A stretch of DNA of 64,000 nucleotides from Nectonema munidae. Lineage: Eukaryota; Nematomorpha; Nectonematoida; Nectonematidae. Positions within the stretch are counted from its first letter, which is position 1; each line of letters begins with the position of its first letter. The position numbers and the translations under genes were made by a program. The notes below the pieces were generated by a model that was not told the DNA's origin, did not search any database, and saw only the letters and a program-made list of their open reading frames with translations. The stretch lies in NCBI GenBank assembly GCA_030549495.1, contig JAUIRK010000880.1, positions 186,001 to 250,000 of the forward strand, given 5' to 3'. Shown here piece after piece: positions 10,973 through 23,638 of the stretch.

Positions 10973-13900
10973 GGCAATTCATTTTTCATTCATCATTAGC
11001 ACTTTCGCTTCAAGTGTTTCTTGATTAATAACAACCCCTTCCCTTAAAATTTTAAGCCCCCCCTCCATCTCTGAAATTATTTTCTGCACACGCTACTGTT
11101 TATATATACGTAAAATCTCCCTACTAAGAACACTCGAAGGACGGGACAAAAATATCCTCATTAGAGGAACGTCCTTATTAGAGAACTTTGAAATAATTTT
11201 ACTCCAGCATTTATAATACCAAATATAAGCACGAACAAAATAAAGATTTTGTGTTTCAATTGCCTAAAATGAATATAAGTTTTTCTTTTCAATTCACTGA
11301 AAAAAACACGTGTTACTGTATTTTATTTTATATGCGTAAATGGGTTAATCAGATTTGGCCCATCGTTTCTAAGTGAGGCCTATTCCCATTAAAATATTAG
11401 TCTTTGTGGTACATTACAAAAAATAGAAATCGTTTTGTTGCACTCAGACCTATAGGATATCCGCGTATATCTCAAGGAAGTTCTAAGTGAGGGGGAATTA
11501 AAAAAGAATCAACCATTTTTTCTTTATCGACTGGCTTGAGCGCACTTGGCATAGAGGTTGCAAAAGAGGAAGATTTTTTTAAATGATCAAATATGTGTAT
11601 AATTTTTACATTACAACGCTTATGCTGCGCTGTTGTTAGCGGTTAATTTGTGTCCTTATCTATATAAAACTCAAGGCTTCTAAAGTTAAAATTCTTTCTC
11701 ATCTTATCATGTATCCGTATACACATTGTTGTGTTTTGGCATCCGCGGACGACCCAATCGATGGTACCCCACTCTCGAATCTGAGAGCATCTTTCTATTG
11801 GATTCAGAGTTTATTTAATATTAATTTCTTTTACCGCGTTGAAATTGCAAAAAAAACAAAATATTTTACGTAATTCTATGACAAATGAAAGATTCAATGC
11901 TCTATCTTTTTTCGCAATTGAAAAAATGAGGTAGGGTGATTAAATTTCCATTCTTTAATTGAAAAGTTTTGTAAAATATAAATAAAGACGTTTCTTTTGA
12001 ATATTACTTTGAATCTTTGTAGTAATGGACTAAAAAAGACACCTTTTTTATGTTATTTCAAAATATTTTTAAATGTATACTGTAAACAAATATATACTGC
12101 TTTATTTATGGTAATCAATGTAAATACTAACTTTATGGTAATCAATCAAAAAGCTTAAAATAAAATCAATACCTTGATATTTCAAGTTGCATATATTTTA
12201 TAAACAAAATAAAATTCACCAAGCTCCAATATAATGAGCTTAAAAATGAACAAAAGGTTTTTTTGAAAGAGGAGCTCACACCACACTCATGCTCAAACGA
12301 TTTAAGACATAGTTCAGTCTTTGTTACACCACCAACAACGGCCCTAACCTTCATAAAGCCGACCCCATTTAGTACGGCTGACTTATATCATCTATGCTTG
12401 AATATAGGCGGGGAATGTTTTGTCACACAATTGGCATGTATGTTGGGTAATTCATTAATGTAAATCCAAATTCTATTTTGTCTTTTATATGTTTCTTCGC
12501 GGAAAAAAATTAATTATGTTTGTAAACTTAAATGAGAACTTGTGATTTAAAAAATTTTGTTCTTGTGAAGCCCATCTGGTTTTGCCTTTTAAACAGTTTG
12601 TGGGCGCAATCTTTTGTAGCTTTATATGCAATAGTGAAAATAGTAAATCATTTTGCGCTCATCCAGTACCCAATCACGGGTGACAATGGCTGTGGGCATC
12701 ATCGAATAAATGATTTTTTCATCCACGAAAAATATCACATACTTTTAAAGTTGGTAGTTTAGATTTTTGAAAATTTGCCTAATGAATTAATAACCACTTT
12801 AATTCTTGGCATAAAGTCCAAAAGTATATAAAAAATAAATAGATTATGGCGATAGTTCTAATATTTTAATTCGCCCTATTTAACCTTTTTAATAAATACG
12901 CGTATTTTTAAATCCCACATAGCATATTCACTACTGTCTAACTTTTATTTAGAAGGTGGGCAAAACATTAAATATTCTATTGATTTTTGGTGAAGCCAAC
13001 TTAAAAGTTTTCTTTTTAAAATTTCTATAAAAAAAAGAGGTTGAGACAAATGAATGTCCTCACGCCAAACCATGGCACAGCTCCGCTACTTTACTCAGCT
13101 TTGCGCGCACTAAGTGTATATTGTTGCATTAAATCTTTCTTTTCAAATTGCCGTTGGCATATAGATGAAATTTCAAATCATTGAACAACACTTCTTATCA
13201 CTCTTGTGCTTATTTTGAAACGTTTTTAGACTTTATTCGTCATCACCCTCATCAAGTGCTATTATGGCAAAAGGCATGCGCCCAGGATACACTTATAGGC
13301 CATCATCACGTGACTAAAGATCTTGAAGTAGTTTTCCTTTTTCTAATCTCAATGTCATTATTTTTTCATTACTCCATTTAGAGTGAATGCTTTTTCTGAC
13401 TGGTTGTGCTAGCTCGAGCTCCTTATCAGAAATGTAGCATAATTCACCGTTATCTAAACTTAACGCTTGGATATTTCCATCATTTTTTATCTGTGTTCTC
13501 ATTTTTTATCAATTGTAAAATTTTTCTTCTATTTATACCTTTAAAATAAAATGTGTTCACATTTTCAAAGCAAAGTCTTTCTATCTTAAGCAGCCTTCAC
13601 CTCATTGATGAGGAGTTGGCGGTGCCTTGATGTTTTTTCAATATCAAGGCCTAATCATCGCTTTTAATGTAGATCCTGGGCAAAGAAGGTTCCATTCCAC
13701 ACTAGAAGACAAGAACTTTGATCATTATCAAAGTGATACATCTTATGTCCAGTATTTCATAACAAGTATATTTAGTAAGCCAAATTTGGAGTCTGTAGAT
13801 TTCAAAAATCTTATTCCCATCCGCTCAAAATTTTGTGCAGTGAATGATTGCTCGGCACTGAAGATTCACTGATCAGTGACACTTTTAGAATATCTTATTT

Positions 13901-14567
13901 TCATTGATGAGTTTGTCGCTTAAGATCAAATAAACTCAATTAGGATTCATTGGGGAAACTTAAAACTGATCGTTATAGATATGTTATCGTTTAGGTGTGT
14001 GTTAAAGCAAATTTCACAGTATATATTATTTCAATTTATTCATACAAAAGCAAAAAAGAATGCTTTTATCCTTCTCAACTTTTCAAACTAACTTATCAAT
14101 TATGGGCATAGTTGGAGACAAACAGGTTTATAATTATCCTCCAATTAAAGATGCTTGCGATATATTTGTTTTATTACAAGCAAAGCAAAAACCCGCTTTC
14201 ATGAATGTGGAAGGCTGTGTGAAAGACTAAAAGCATTTTAATGACTTCAACTGAGCGTCTAAATTACTGGTTGCCTGGATCGGGTCGCGATTTCAAATGG
14301 TTTCGCTTACAAGTTTCTTAAAAACTATTATATAATTTAGCAGTTACATGTCACTCAGAATAAGATCATCTATTTAAAGTAAGAGTTTATTATCTGAGTA
14401 AGTAAAACGTAAATCAGAAGTACTTAATGCCACAACTTAAAAGGTGAGAGGACAACCATGCATATCTCTTATTTATCTGATAAAGCAAATGTATGTTTTG
14501 AACAAGATGTACATCTTAAATGCACTTTTCTATTGGAAATAAATTTCGCAGTAGCTTCTATTGAGTA
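10973..14567. other. 3' flank of hnRNPUL and intergenic DNA
   Basis: The 3' untranslated region of hnRNPUL must start here; the first AATAAA downstream of the stop is at 11239-11244, a possible polyadenylation signal (low confidence). Near 11108-11180 there is a TAAAATCTCCCTACTAAGAA stretch like a worn pogo-type terminal repeat. Two short open stretches near 13314-13502 (minus) and 13627-13872 (plus) have coding-like composition but match nothing I recognise. Confidence 0.45.
11239..11244 (+). promoter_or_regulatory. possible polyadenylation signal of hnRNPUL
   Basis: This is the first AATAAA hexamer after the TAA stop of the hnRNPUL gene, about 270 bases downstream. In a sequence this AT-rich such hexamers arise often by chance, so position is the only support. 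Confidence 0.3.
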
Positions 14568-14650
14568 GTGTTGGTTAGATACTGGGGTTCGATACAAGCG
14601 ACGCAAGTATGCCTTCTCGATGAAAACACCCCACGGTACTGTTACCTTTA
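14568..14650 (+). repeat. tRNA-derived SINE (family A), copy 2, shortened
   Basis: Reads GTGTTGGTTAGATACTGG, then GGTTCGATACAAGCGACGCA and TTCTCGATGAAAACACCCCA. Compared with the copy at 36819-36960, the middle of the unit is missing, apparently by a jump between two similar GGTTCGAT stretches. Confidence 0.7.
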
Positions 14651-17600
14651 TTAAACTTCTCTTCAATCAATTAAGTTTTCTCTTTCATGAAAGTATACGT
14701 TTTGGGGTTTGGTTGCAAAAGTTATGGCGAAGTTGAAAAGAAGTCAACATTGTGAATAGGTTTGAAACCACAGATCCTGATGTTTGTCAATGCTGCATCA
14801 AAATGTGTGGGAGTTTGAGAGAGAGATATGTACTTTAATCCAATTCATATGCTTGCAAAAAAACTTATTTTATTCTTACTTAAAAAATCAGACTCGTTAG
14901 TTTGGTTAGATATCGACTCGCATTCCTTTAAAATCACCAACTCCCATTCCGCAATCAATACTTATTTTTCTGTTTTTTTGCAAATATGAAAAACTTAAAT
15001 TTTAAAAGATATTAACTTGATTTTTCTATAAAACTCATATTTCGATAAAAACAGATATTTGTGAACTTTGATATACTCTCACTTTTAATTTTAAGTATTA
15101 TAAACTCAATTGATTATTATTATTATTAATCTCTTGTCTCCAATTTTGAAGTAATAATAAAATGATAGTTTAATTTTTTAATCAGTGGCTTTAGTTATCA
15201 ATGCTTGATCTACTTTTTACCTATATAAGTGAACTGTCTAAATTTCTGATTAATGTTACCGAGCAATATCACTCAATTCTCCGAAAACTATAATGACTTC
15301 AAAGATGAGATTATAGCCATGATGACGCCATTAGAGATACGTTTGTGGAGGAGAAAAGGGAAATAAACAATAGTACGGATTTCCTCTAATCTATTTTTTA
15401 AGATTGGGAAAAAATTTTTTGGATGAACAAATTTCAGAATATAGGACTTTGAAACATTTGATGTAAAAATATCTAAAATTAAAAGTGTATTTTTCCTGGT
15501 AAAACTGGGGCTTTAGCTTTTATGCTTCAAAATATTTGTATAGTAAAGTTTGCTTAATTTTTTCTTTTCGACTTTTTAAAATATTTGAAAAATTAAGGTG
15601 TGTTTACCAAATATATCATTTTCTTCATTAAAGTCTCATGATTGCAGTGAAACTTCTAGTAAAAGATTAATACAACCAATTTATTGATTTTTGGAGCCGT
15701 GAACAATTATGTTTTATTTAAAACAGAGACTTTTTGAATAAAAATGCATATGATAGTTTTTAAATTTCGATTGTGGTATGTTACTACATTATAAACTCAA
15801 AATAGTTGAGTAAGAAAAAAGACAAACTCGCTGGATCAAAATGGGATGAAGATGATCAATTTGGATTAAAAAAGGAATAATATGAATTTAGGATATATAA
15901 AATGCTCTACTCACAGATGTTTCAAAATAGTTGTCTACGAAAAAGCAAAAATATTTGAGTGAAAAAGGACATGGCAATAACACGACAAATGTTCTTATTG
16001 ATTTAAATGGGAAGGGGAGATTTATTTCTTTTTACAGCGATGTGTATGATAGAAAATTGTGTCACATCTTAAATGCCCCAGAGCATGGTAAAATATTTCA
16101 GCCTAACAAAACCCTCGACTCCAAACTTGTATGTTAAAAGGAGAAATATGTTTTGATGAAGTGTGAAACCTTTTTTTCCAAAGTTTTCATGACGTCATGT
16201 CATTTTCATCATGGTATGACGTAGATCAAATACTACTTGCTCTGTATTTAAATTAATTTTATTCATGGCATTTCAACTTTTGATATTTCTTTTTCTTCGA
16301 TTGAATGAATTATTTTGCGCAAGTGAAAGGAAATAAAGTGATTCTTGGTTGTGTGGAAAATTTACTTCTCTTTCCAGCTAAATTTTTTTTTATTTAACTG
16401 AAAATGAAAATCATATGTTGTTCATTGTCAAAACACTGCATGAATCAATATAGCGCCATTTTGAACAATACTTTTTCAAAATGTATCACAATTTTTAGCA
16501 TTTGATGAGTCTGTATTTATAATAAAGAGCATAAAATAGATTTGTTAGACAACGGTATAAAAACTAAATGTCTAGAGTAGCAGATCTTCCTAGCCAAAAC
16601 TAAACCAAATTTTACCTCCTCGAAGCGGAGCCACTTATGTGTACAGATCAGAGCTGGATTCAACCTTGGGTGTTGATTGACTTCGTCTCCTGATAAGTAA
16701 AAACAGTGCGTTAACTTTTTTGTAAAATCTATTTCTTTTTTATTTGCATTCATTTTAATCCTTCATTTTCAAGATTTTTGATCTTAAGAGATTAGTATTT
16801 TTTTTTATTAATTATTAAAATTGGTTAGTAAGTTAAACAGATATTAGTTAGTAAGATAAATGCTTTAATAATCATTAAATGAGAAATTACTTTAAACAAG
16901 AAATGTTTTTACAGAAAGCTCACTTCAACAATTATATCTATGTCACTTAACTTATTGTTCGTCTATGAAATGTGATGGTAACACTTTGAAAGTGAATACA
17001 TTTATAATGATTCTTAATTCAAGTGAATTTAACTAAAAAACACGAAATTTGAAATTTTTTGCATAACTTTAAAAACAAGTTACTTTATCATGATAAAATT
17101 GATCAAAACTCATATGACTGATCAAAAATCTTGATTAAAATCAAAGATTCAAGTAGATCCAGCTCAAAATAAGGATTCACGTGGATTTAATAAAAAAGAA
17201 ATCATCAGCAATTTATGGATTAAAATTAAAATTTTTTTTGAAACACAATCAAGATGATTATTTCTAAATATTTATAACTTTATCAAAATTTTTAATTTCA
17301 TTTGCCATTAGCGTGTCAAATATCATTCTAAGAAGATTCATTGGTTTAAGAGTTGTTCCTTTTCTCAGTGTTACTTTAATTATATTTTAAGTCTTGCTCC
17401 ACAGATTATATCGGAGATACATTGTTTTACAATTAAAAAAATTGATTAATGAAATATATACATGCTGGTGCTAATTTTCATAAAAAAAAATTGATTTTAT
17501 TCATGTTGTGCATTGAAGCAAGCAATAGGTAGTTTGCGTCTTCTAAAATCAACAAAAATTTGAGGAGAAAGTTTCAGATTATCTTTTTTCTCAAGCAATT

Positions 17601-17825
17601 AAGTAAAAGCGAGAGTCGGTGTTTTTTCCATTTCGATGTCAGATTCTGGAGCTGAAAAACTTAGTCACAGATCCTCACAGCCCTGTAAGATTTGCTCCAA
17701 TAACTCGTGAATGAGTCTTTGGAGATGCATCGCTGATCTTTTGATAAAATTTAGCAAGTGAATAAATTATGCACTAAATTTAGGAATGAAATGATCAAAA
17801 AAAAGCTTATCTTTAGCAAAATGAA
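14651..17825. other. intergenic DNA, no gene recognised
   Basis: AT-rich sequence. At 15285-15345 there is a 60-base stretch (ATAATGACTTCAAAGATGAG) resembling 175-235 (TTTAATGAATTCAAAGATGA), probably two worn copies of one repeat. An open stretch at 15931-16137 (plus) reads GHGNNTTNVLIDLNGKGRFI but starts without an ATG and matches nothing I know. Confidence 0.4.
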
Positions 17826-18020
17826 CAATTTTCAGTGACTATAACAGCTTATGCAATTACGATTCACAAATCTCATGGGCTTACTCTGAAGTCCACTCTT
17901 GTCGATGTTGGGAAAGTATTTTGCACAAGGTCACGCCTTCAAGTAGCATTTTGCGTGTTGAAGATTTATCAGCTTTGTATCCTGCCATTTAAAATAAGAA
18001 AAATATTATTGAGCACTAGA
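17826..18020 (+). pseudogene. Pif1/Helitron-type helicase fragment
   Basis: The translation AYAITIHKSHGLTLKSTLVD followed by VGKVF matches the conserved C-terminal helicase motif of the Pif1 family (AYAITIHKSQGLTL…VDIG.KVF…QAYVALSRV), the form carried by Helitron transposons. After it the similarity fades (the expected QAYVALSRV reads RLQVAFCVLKI), and the other helicase motifs are not found nearby, so this is a scrap of about 60 residues. Helitron origin is inference from how common such scraps are; a scrap of a host Pif1 copy is the alternative. Confidence 0.65.
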
Positions 18021-18944
18021 AATGAAAACTAGAGTCATCTAAGGCATCTACTGTTAGTGAAAAGTATACGATTGAATTGAAACGATAAAATTCCTGAGCA
18101 AGAATGCCATAAGCCAAAAAAAATTAATTATATTTAATTTTTTATATGCAAAAATAAATTTGAAAAATTAAAAATGAAGTGACAGACGAAAGTGTGATTA
18201 CTTGGCCGTCTAAATGAAAAGACCCAAATTTTGAGTTAATCAAAAATCTTTTTTAAACTAACTTATAAGATACTTTAGAATTACATACCAAAAAAATGCT
18301 CGAAGTCGTATTGAAATAAATATAACATTTAAAAAAGATTTTTTTTATACTTTCACATTCCCATACTTTGTTTTTATTTCCTATTGTGTTCATGTTGGCG
18401 TGGATGCGGTGAAAATTATAAAATGGATGAAATCAATCCAAGTTTGCTCATTTTTTCCCATTCACAGTATAAGATTGTAAAGCGTTAGCCCCCCTCCCCC
18501 CTCCTGTCACTCAACTCACTGCTACGCAAATGAGGGCGTCATTAAAAAGATTATATTCATGGTATCATAATTTGCATATTAAATTTTTAATCTTCGCTTA
18601 TTCCTTCGGTCGCTTTTGTGTTCACCGGCTGTTGCTGTTGCTGTTGGTGTTGGTTCTCATTTGTCTTTGTGATAAAAGCAGAAAGTGTCTTTGCGATTTA
18701 CCTTGGCTTAAATATACCTCTCTTCTTTTATTTTAAAATTAAAGAGTGTATACGGAGTGTAAGTTCGCCTTTTCTTAGATTTTAGGGTTTTGTGTGGCAT
18801 AAAAATTTAAGCAGGTTTTAAATTTCCTCCATCTAAATTCTTAGGCAAATTTCAAATACTATGTGAATTTTATGTCAAAAAATAAAGTCATGTAAAAATA
18901 TGTAAATTGAAAATCAGAATTTTGTAATGCTGCACACTTATCAT

Positions 18945-19720
18945 ATATATATACCATTTTTAGTTCTAAACGGTCTTTTTTAAATTCTAAAGTGTCATTT
19001 TTAAATTCTCCATAAGTACCAAGTCTTGTTTCTAATAAATGCGCGTAATATTATGTGCGATTGTCAGGTTCTGTAGACGTGTTGAAAGATACACTGATAA
19101 TTTTCTATTTGATCTCTTCATCTAGCATGAAAGAAAGGTTTGTGTCTAAAATAAAAGTTTTTAAAACATGTTTTATAAATATTGAAGCAAACCTTACTTA
19201 ATTTCTGTTTTACAAAATTTTTGAGAATGCCAGCTCAATTGGATTCAGCATCTATATCTTATATCAGACTATAAGGAGATAAAAACTTCAAAATTTGTCC
19301 ATCTGAAGTTATTAAGTTTTCGATAGTTTGAGTTTTGTGGATCTTTGCGTTATCCATAATTAGCCAGCAGTTTTTTAGGTTACTTATTTTAGATAACATT
19401 TCGATCAAAAATTCTTCTAGCTTTTAGTTTGCTTCAATATTTATAAAACATGTTTTAAAAACTTTTATTTTAGACACAACACTTTTTTCATGCTAGATGA
19501 AGTGATCAAATAGAAAATTATCAGTGTATCTTTCAACACGTCTACAGAACCTGACAATCGCACATAATATTACGCGCATTTATTCGAAACAAGACTTCAA
19601 AACTTATTCAGAAAAGTAAAATCAAAAAAGACAATTTAGAATTTAAAAAAGACACTTTAGAATTTGAAAAAACACTTTAGAATTTAAAAAAGACCGTTTA
19701 GAACTAAAAATGGTATATAT
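18945..19720 (-). mobile_element. IS630/Tc1/mariner element with about 250-290 bp inverted repeats
   Basis: The left arm (18945-19192) and right arm (19427-19720) are inverted copies of each other. Both start TATATACCATTTTTAGTTCT from the outside and end next to GTTTGCTTCAATATTTATAA. The right arm is longer because a unit of about 22 bases (GACACTTTAGAATTTAAAAA) is repeated in it. The 234-base centre holds part of a DDE transposase on the minus strand. Outer flanks are TA-rich, which fits a TA target but hides the exact border. The element is non-autonomous now. Confidence 0.85.
19215..19424 (-). pseudogene. DDE transposase fragment (IS630/mariner type)
   Basis: Minus-strand reading gives LEEFLIEMLSKISNLKNCW, LIMDNAKIHKTQTIENLI, ILKFLSPYSL and, after a frame change, LNPIELAFSKIL. 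These match the second aspartate block (MDNAxIH) and the third catalytic block (LPPYSPxLNPIE) of IS630/Tc1/mariner transposases. The DNA-binding part and first aspartate are absent. The gene piece fills nearly the whole space between the two long inverted repeats. Confidence 0.85.
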
Positions 19721-20839
19721 GTGGAATGAAGGATTATCGACATAATTTCCCCATAATAAATCTCCCCTTTTTATCAGCTAAAAATTTTTTTTTGTTTAAT
19801 TAACTGATTCCTAACTAATTAACGAATTAACTGTACCTAATCAAGTTATCAACCAATGAAATTTTTATTAAACTTTATTGAAGAAGTAAATATGTTGAAT
19901 TTAATTTTCTTATAAATAACAAAATTCAACCTAAATTTCACTTTTATTTATCATGAAATCTTTCATTTTACTTTTTTGATAAGTCAATAATTTTTTTAAT
20001 AAAAACGGAAATATGGTAGGGAGGGATGTGAAAATTTCAAAATAAAATAAAAAAAACTTCATAATTGAAATTTGAGATAAGTGATTTTCAAGTTTCGATT
20101 CTGATATTGCGAAGATATTTCTAAATTTTTTGTTAGCCCTCTACGCTTTACTAACATTATAGTGTGTAGATTTACACAAATATTTGATTTTGTAAGAATG
20201 ATCGCTCAAACAACTAAAAAGAACTGCAATTTAATTTTTTTTGTAATAAATATATAAATAAATAACTTACTTCTCTAGGATAAGAACCATGAGGTATAGC
20301 AGTCAAGTCTTTCTAATTTGCCAGAGTTGAAGAAGCTTTCAAAAATATGTAAACTGAATTGGTAATAATGAGTGTCGCATGAAAATATTGGTATAGATGT
20401 CATCCTTTCAATTTGTTATAATTGGGTGTGACTTTTTACGCAAATCTTGCAAAATTTTCTAGTCATTTTGAAAATGTTAAATATATTTTTTTTTCTTCTT
20501 TGCTCAAGTATAAAATTTTTAATTAAAATAGGCTGTATTAAAATGTTAAACTTTTTGAAAAGTATTGAAAGTTATGATAACATTTTTGAAATTCATGATA
20601 GAATCTTTTGATTTTTTTTTAAATAAAAACATTAATTAAAATACATTTTTATCGATTTTGTATAGATTTTTTAAATTAATACGAGATTTTGCATGATTAC
20701 GTGAGATTTCAAAAGAAAAAAAGAATTTAGAGATTTCCTGGGATTTCTGTAAAAAGTCATAACCGTTATGGGCCAATGCTTGCTAATCTTACGCACACCC
20801 CTTCCCCTCATTTCATAGTAAAAACTTAGAAAAATTGTA

Positions 20840-21165
20840 ATTTTAAATCTAATTTGTCTTTTTGCAATTCCAATTTGTCCTTTTGGCGTCATTTTTATTT
20901 AAACACTTTTTTGATATTTATAAATTTTTAATATCGAATTTTTTAAATTAAAAATGCAATTAAATTATTTTTTTATTTTTCATTTACTTTTTTTAATTAT
21001 TAAATTTTACACTTTAATGTAGCAATATCTTTTTAATTAACTTTCAACATTATTTCAAAAACGCATGAGATTATTTAGTTATATAATTGCAAAAGGACAA
21101 AATAGAGATGCAAAAAGACCAAATAAAATTGCAAAAGGACAAAATAGAAGTAAAAAGGGTATATA
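20840..21165. repeat. inverted pair of CAAAAAGAC/AAAAGGAC motifs
   Basis: TTTGTCTTTTTGCAATTCC and TTTGTCCTTTTGGCG near 20850-20890 face GCAAAAAGACCAAATAAAAT and GCAAAAGGACAAAATAGAA near 21085-21160. The right side holds three tandem units of about 23-25 bases. This could be the ends of a small foldback or MITE, but I find no clear target duplication. Confidence 0.35.
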
Positions 21166-22079
21166 AAATTAACTGACAATTTTTAATTAGTTAAAGTTTT
21201 TTATATGAAGAAAAAATGAACATCTTGATTCCCTGTACCTGAATGAAAAATTAGAAGCTACAATTATAGATAAAATTGAACTCATAGAAATTTTTCTTCA
21301 AAGATTTGATGCTAGAATGTATTTAGGCAAAGAACTAAAGCTGTTTGAAATTAGTCGAAAGAATAAACTGGTTTTGAGAATTTATTTAGAAATCCGTATT
21401 CACTCATCATACGGTCAGTTTAGTCTGGAAGACTTTTTCCAGCTGTTGAACTTTTTATCACAAAATTAAGAAAGGAGATTAACTGACAAAAGCATTGGTT
21501 GCATGTCTTTTAACAAATAGGGTTTGAAATAAAGAAGAGTTTAATTTTCTTCCATATACATATATTTTTTTCCAAATTTATATTTAAAATATCATTTGCT
21601 ATCTACCGATATGTATAAAAAATAAAGATGATTTAAAAAAAAAGATTTTTAATATTGCGAAATCGTGGTATACCATATTTTACATCGCGAAAACTTGTGA
21701 GGGGAAAAAAGCTGTAAAATATAAAATTCAAACAATTTTTTTAATTTAATTATTATTTCTCTGCGAGCACGATCGTAATTATTTTAAAAATAAAACTTAT
21801 AACGAAATTTCGTCATTTTTTGCAGAAAATATTTTAATACAAACTAAAAGTGCTAACATGTAAAATGTAGTAACTATGGCATAGGATAGGCGGCATTAGT
21901 CCAGTTAATAATTGTAAAAATGGAAATTTGGCACGTCTCATAATTTCTTTATTTAAATAAGGTATTTAGAAAACTGGTTTGTTGATTAGTTACTCTGCTA
22001 ATTAAATTGTTAATTAATTAATTTTCTTTTATATAAATTCAATGATGATGGATTGATTAATTGGTAATAGGCCATCAAG

Positions 22080-22375
22080 CAGGGATGGACCGAGAGGGGG
22101 GGATAGGGGGATGCATACCCCCCCCCCCCCCCACCAGCAATCTATTCAAGAAAAATTAAGGTTGGAGTCCACCCTAAAATAGAAATCAAAATTGATGAAG
22201 TCATTGATCGATTTTCAAAGCAAAAAGAAAGAAGAAAAGACTTTGTAATATAATTTTAATAATTTATTTTACATACGTTTTCAAATTTCCTCCCTAATAA
22301 AATGTGTAAAATATTTTGATAATATTAGTATACCCCCCCCCCCCCCCCCACAAAAGATTTCTGGATCCCCCACTG
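22080..22375. mobile_element. hAT-type MITE with C/G-runs
   Basis: The ends read CAGGGATGGACCGAG and, inverted, CAGTGGGGGATCCAG. The element is flanked on each side by the identical 8-mer CCATCAAG (22072-22079 and 22376-22383), an 8 bp target duplication as made by hAT transposases. The interior is AT-rich, with long C-runs close to each end and no coding capacity. Confidence 0.8.
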
Positions 22376-23638
22376 CCATCAAGGACTTACAGATTTCTAA
22401 TTAACTTTCTATTTTTTATAGATACACTCAGTTTTTCAGATCAATCATCATGATGTAATTAGATTTAATGAAGATTAGGGAAGAGAGATAGAGAGAGAGT
22501 TGTGATATATATATAAGTGTATATAGATCCTTCACTCAAAAGGCATTCAATGAAATCGTGTAATAAAGGCTATACAAAAAACATCACTGCAGCATGATCA
22601 CTTTTTGTTGAATGCAAAAAATGGAATATACCTTTCTCTTTCATTCCTTCAACTTTTTTTATTCCAAAATTTTGCGTATAGGTAACAAAAAATTATTCAC
22701 CCGCTTTTACTAGCGCACAAAGGATGCCAAAATTAAGCAATTTGAAATAAAATTCAGAAGGAAGTAATAGACTCGCGGTTTGGGCAAGTATAGTAAATAT
22801 CAAAAATAAACATTTTACTCTACTTTCAAAACTTCGTATCTTTTGACGCTCAATCTGGATGTTACAATATCAGTTGATCTTTGTGACCAAGATATTATAG
22901 TAAGAATATTTTTATTTTAAAATTTTTACTTTTTTTTTTTTAAATTAAATTTATTGAACAAAGAAAAGAGCCAACCTGATCGAGTTATTGTCGGAAAAAT
23001 GAAAAGAATAAATACACATAATAACAGGTATAATTTTCCAGTGTAAAAATTCTATGAATAAGAGCCTAAAAATGGCGGAAGTGAGACAATTGTTGGTTTC
23101 AAAAGAAGGGAGTCTTCAGAGTTAAAGAGAGAAACGCGAATGCTGGGGACTTCGTAGGAGATAAATTTCAGCATAAAAAGTAGAGAAAGGCAAAAGTAAA
23201 TTCTTTCGACTTTTGATGGAACGAAAAGCATAAAACTATATCAATAAGTGCAATATCGAAAGAAAACAGAAAAAATGGAAAATGATTTGGGATTAATATA
23301 AAAAATACTAATAGTTTATTAAAATGCTATTTAAAATACTCTTAATTTGTGTTTTTTGTAATTCGGCTAAAGAATCAAAGATATATAGAGCTGAGACCAA
23401 GTTCTAGGTAAAAACTGGGGCAAATGGGACTCGCCCAAAAATCAATGAAATTGTTTCACTAAAATTATCTTTGAAGACCTTGTGAATTCTCATCCAAGAA
23501 ATCGATCCTAAAAATGGGCAGTTCAGGAATTCACCTGTACGATTGTCATCAAATCGAGAAATTTTGGTAGTGGAATCATAAATGTGTAAGAATAGATCAA
23601 TCTTTGTTCATGATATGCCAGCACAATGTAGTTATTTT

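Noticed and set aside
13314-13872. Two coding-like open stretches (minus 13314-13502, plus 13627-13872)
   Set aside because: No recognisable motif, no splice context and no matching neighbour; chance frames cannot be excluded.
15931-16137. Open stretch with GHGNNTTNVLIDLNGKGRFI
   Set aside because: It lacks an ATG start and I find no family or splice context.
20840-21165. CRISPR-like array of short repeats with spacers
   Set aside because: Units are AT-rich, imperfect and tandem, in a eukaryotic context; they fit transposon-end repeats rather than CRISPR.
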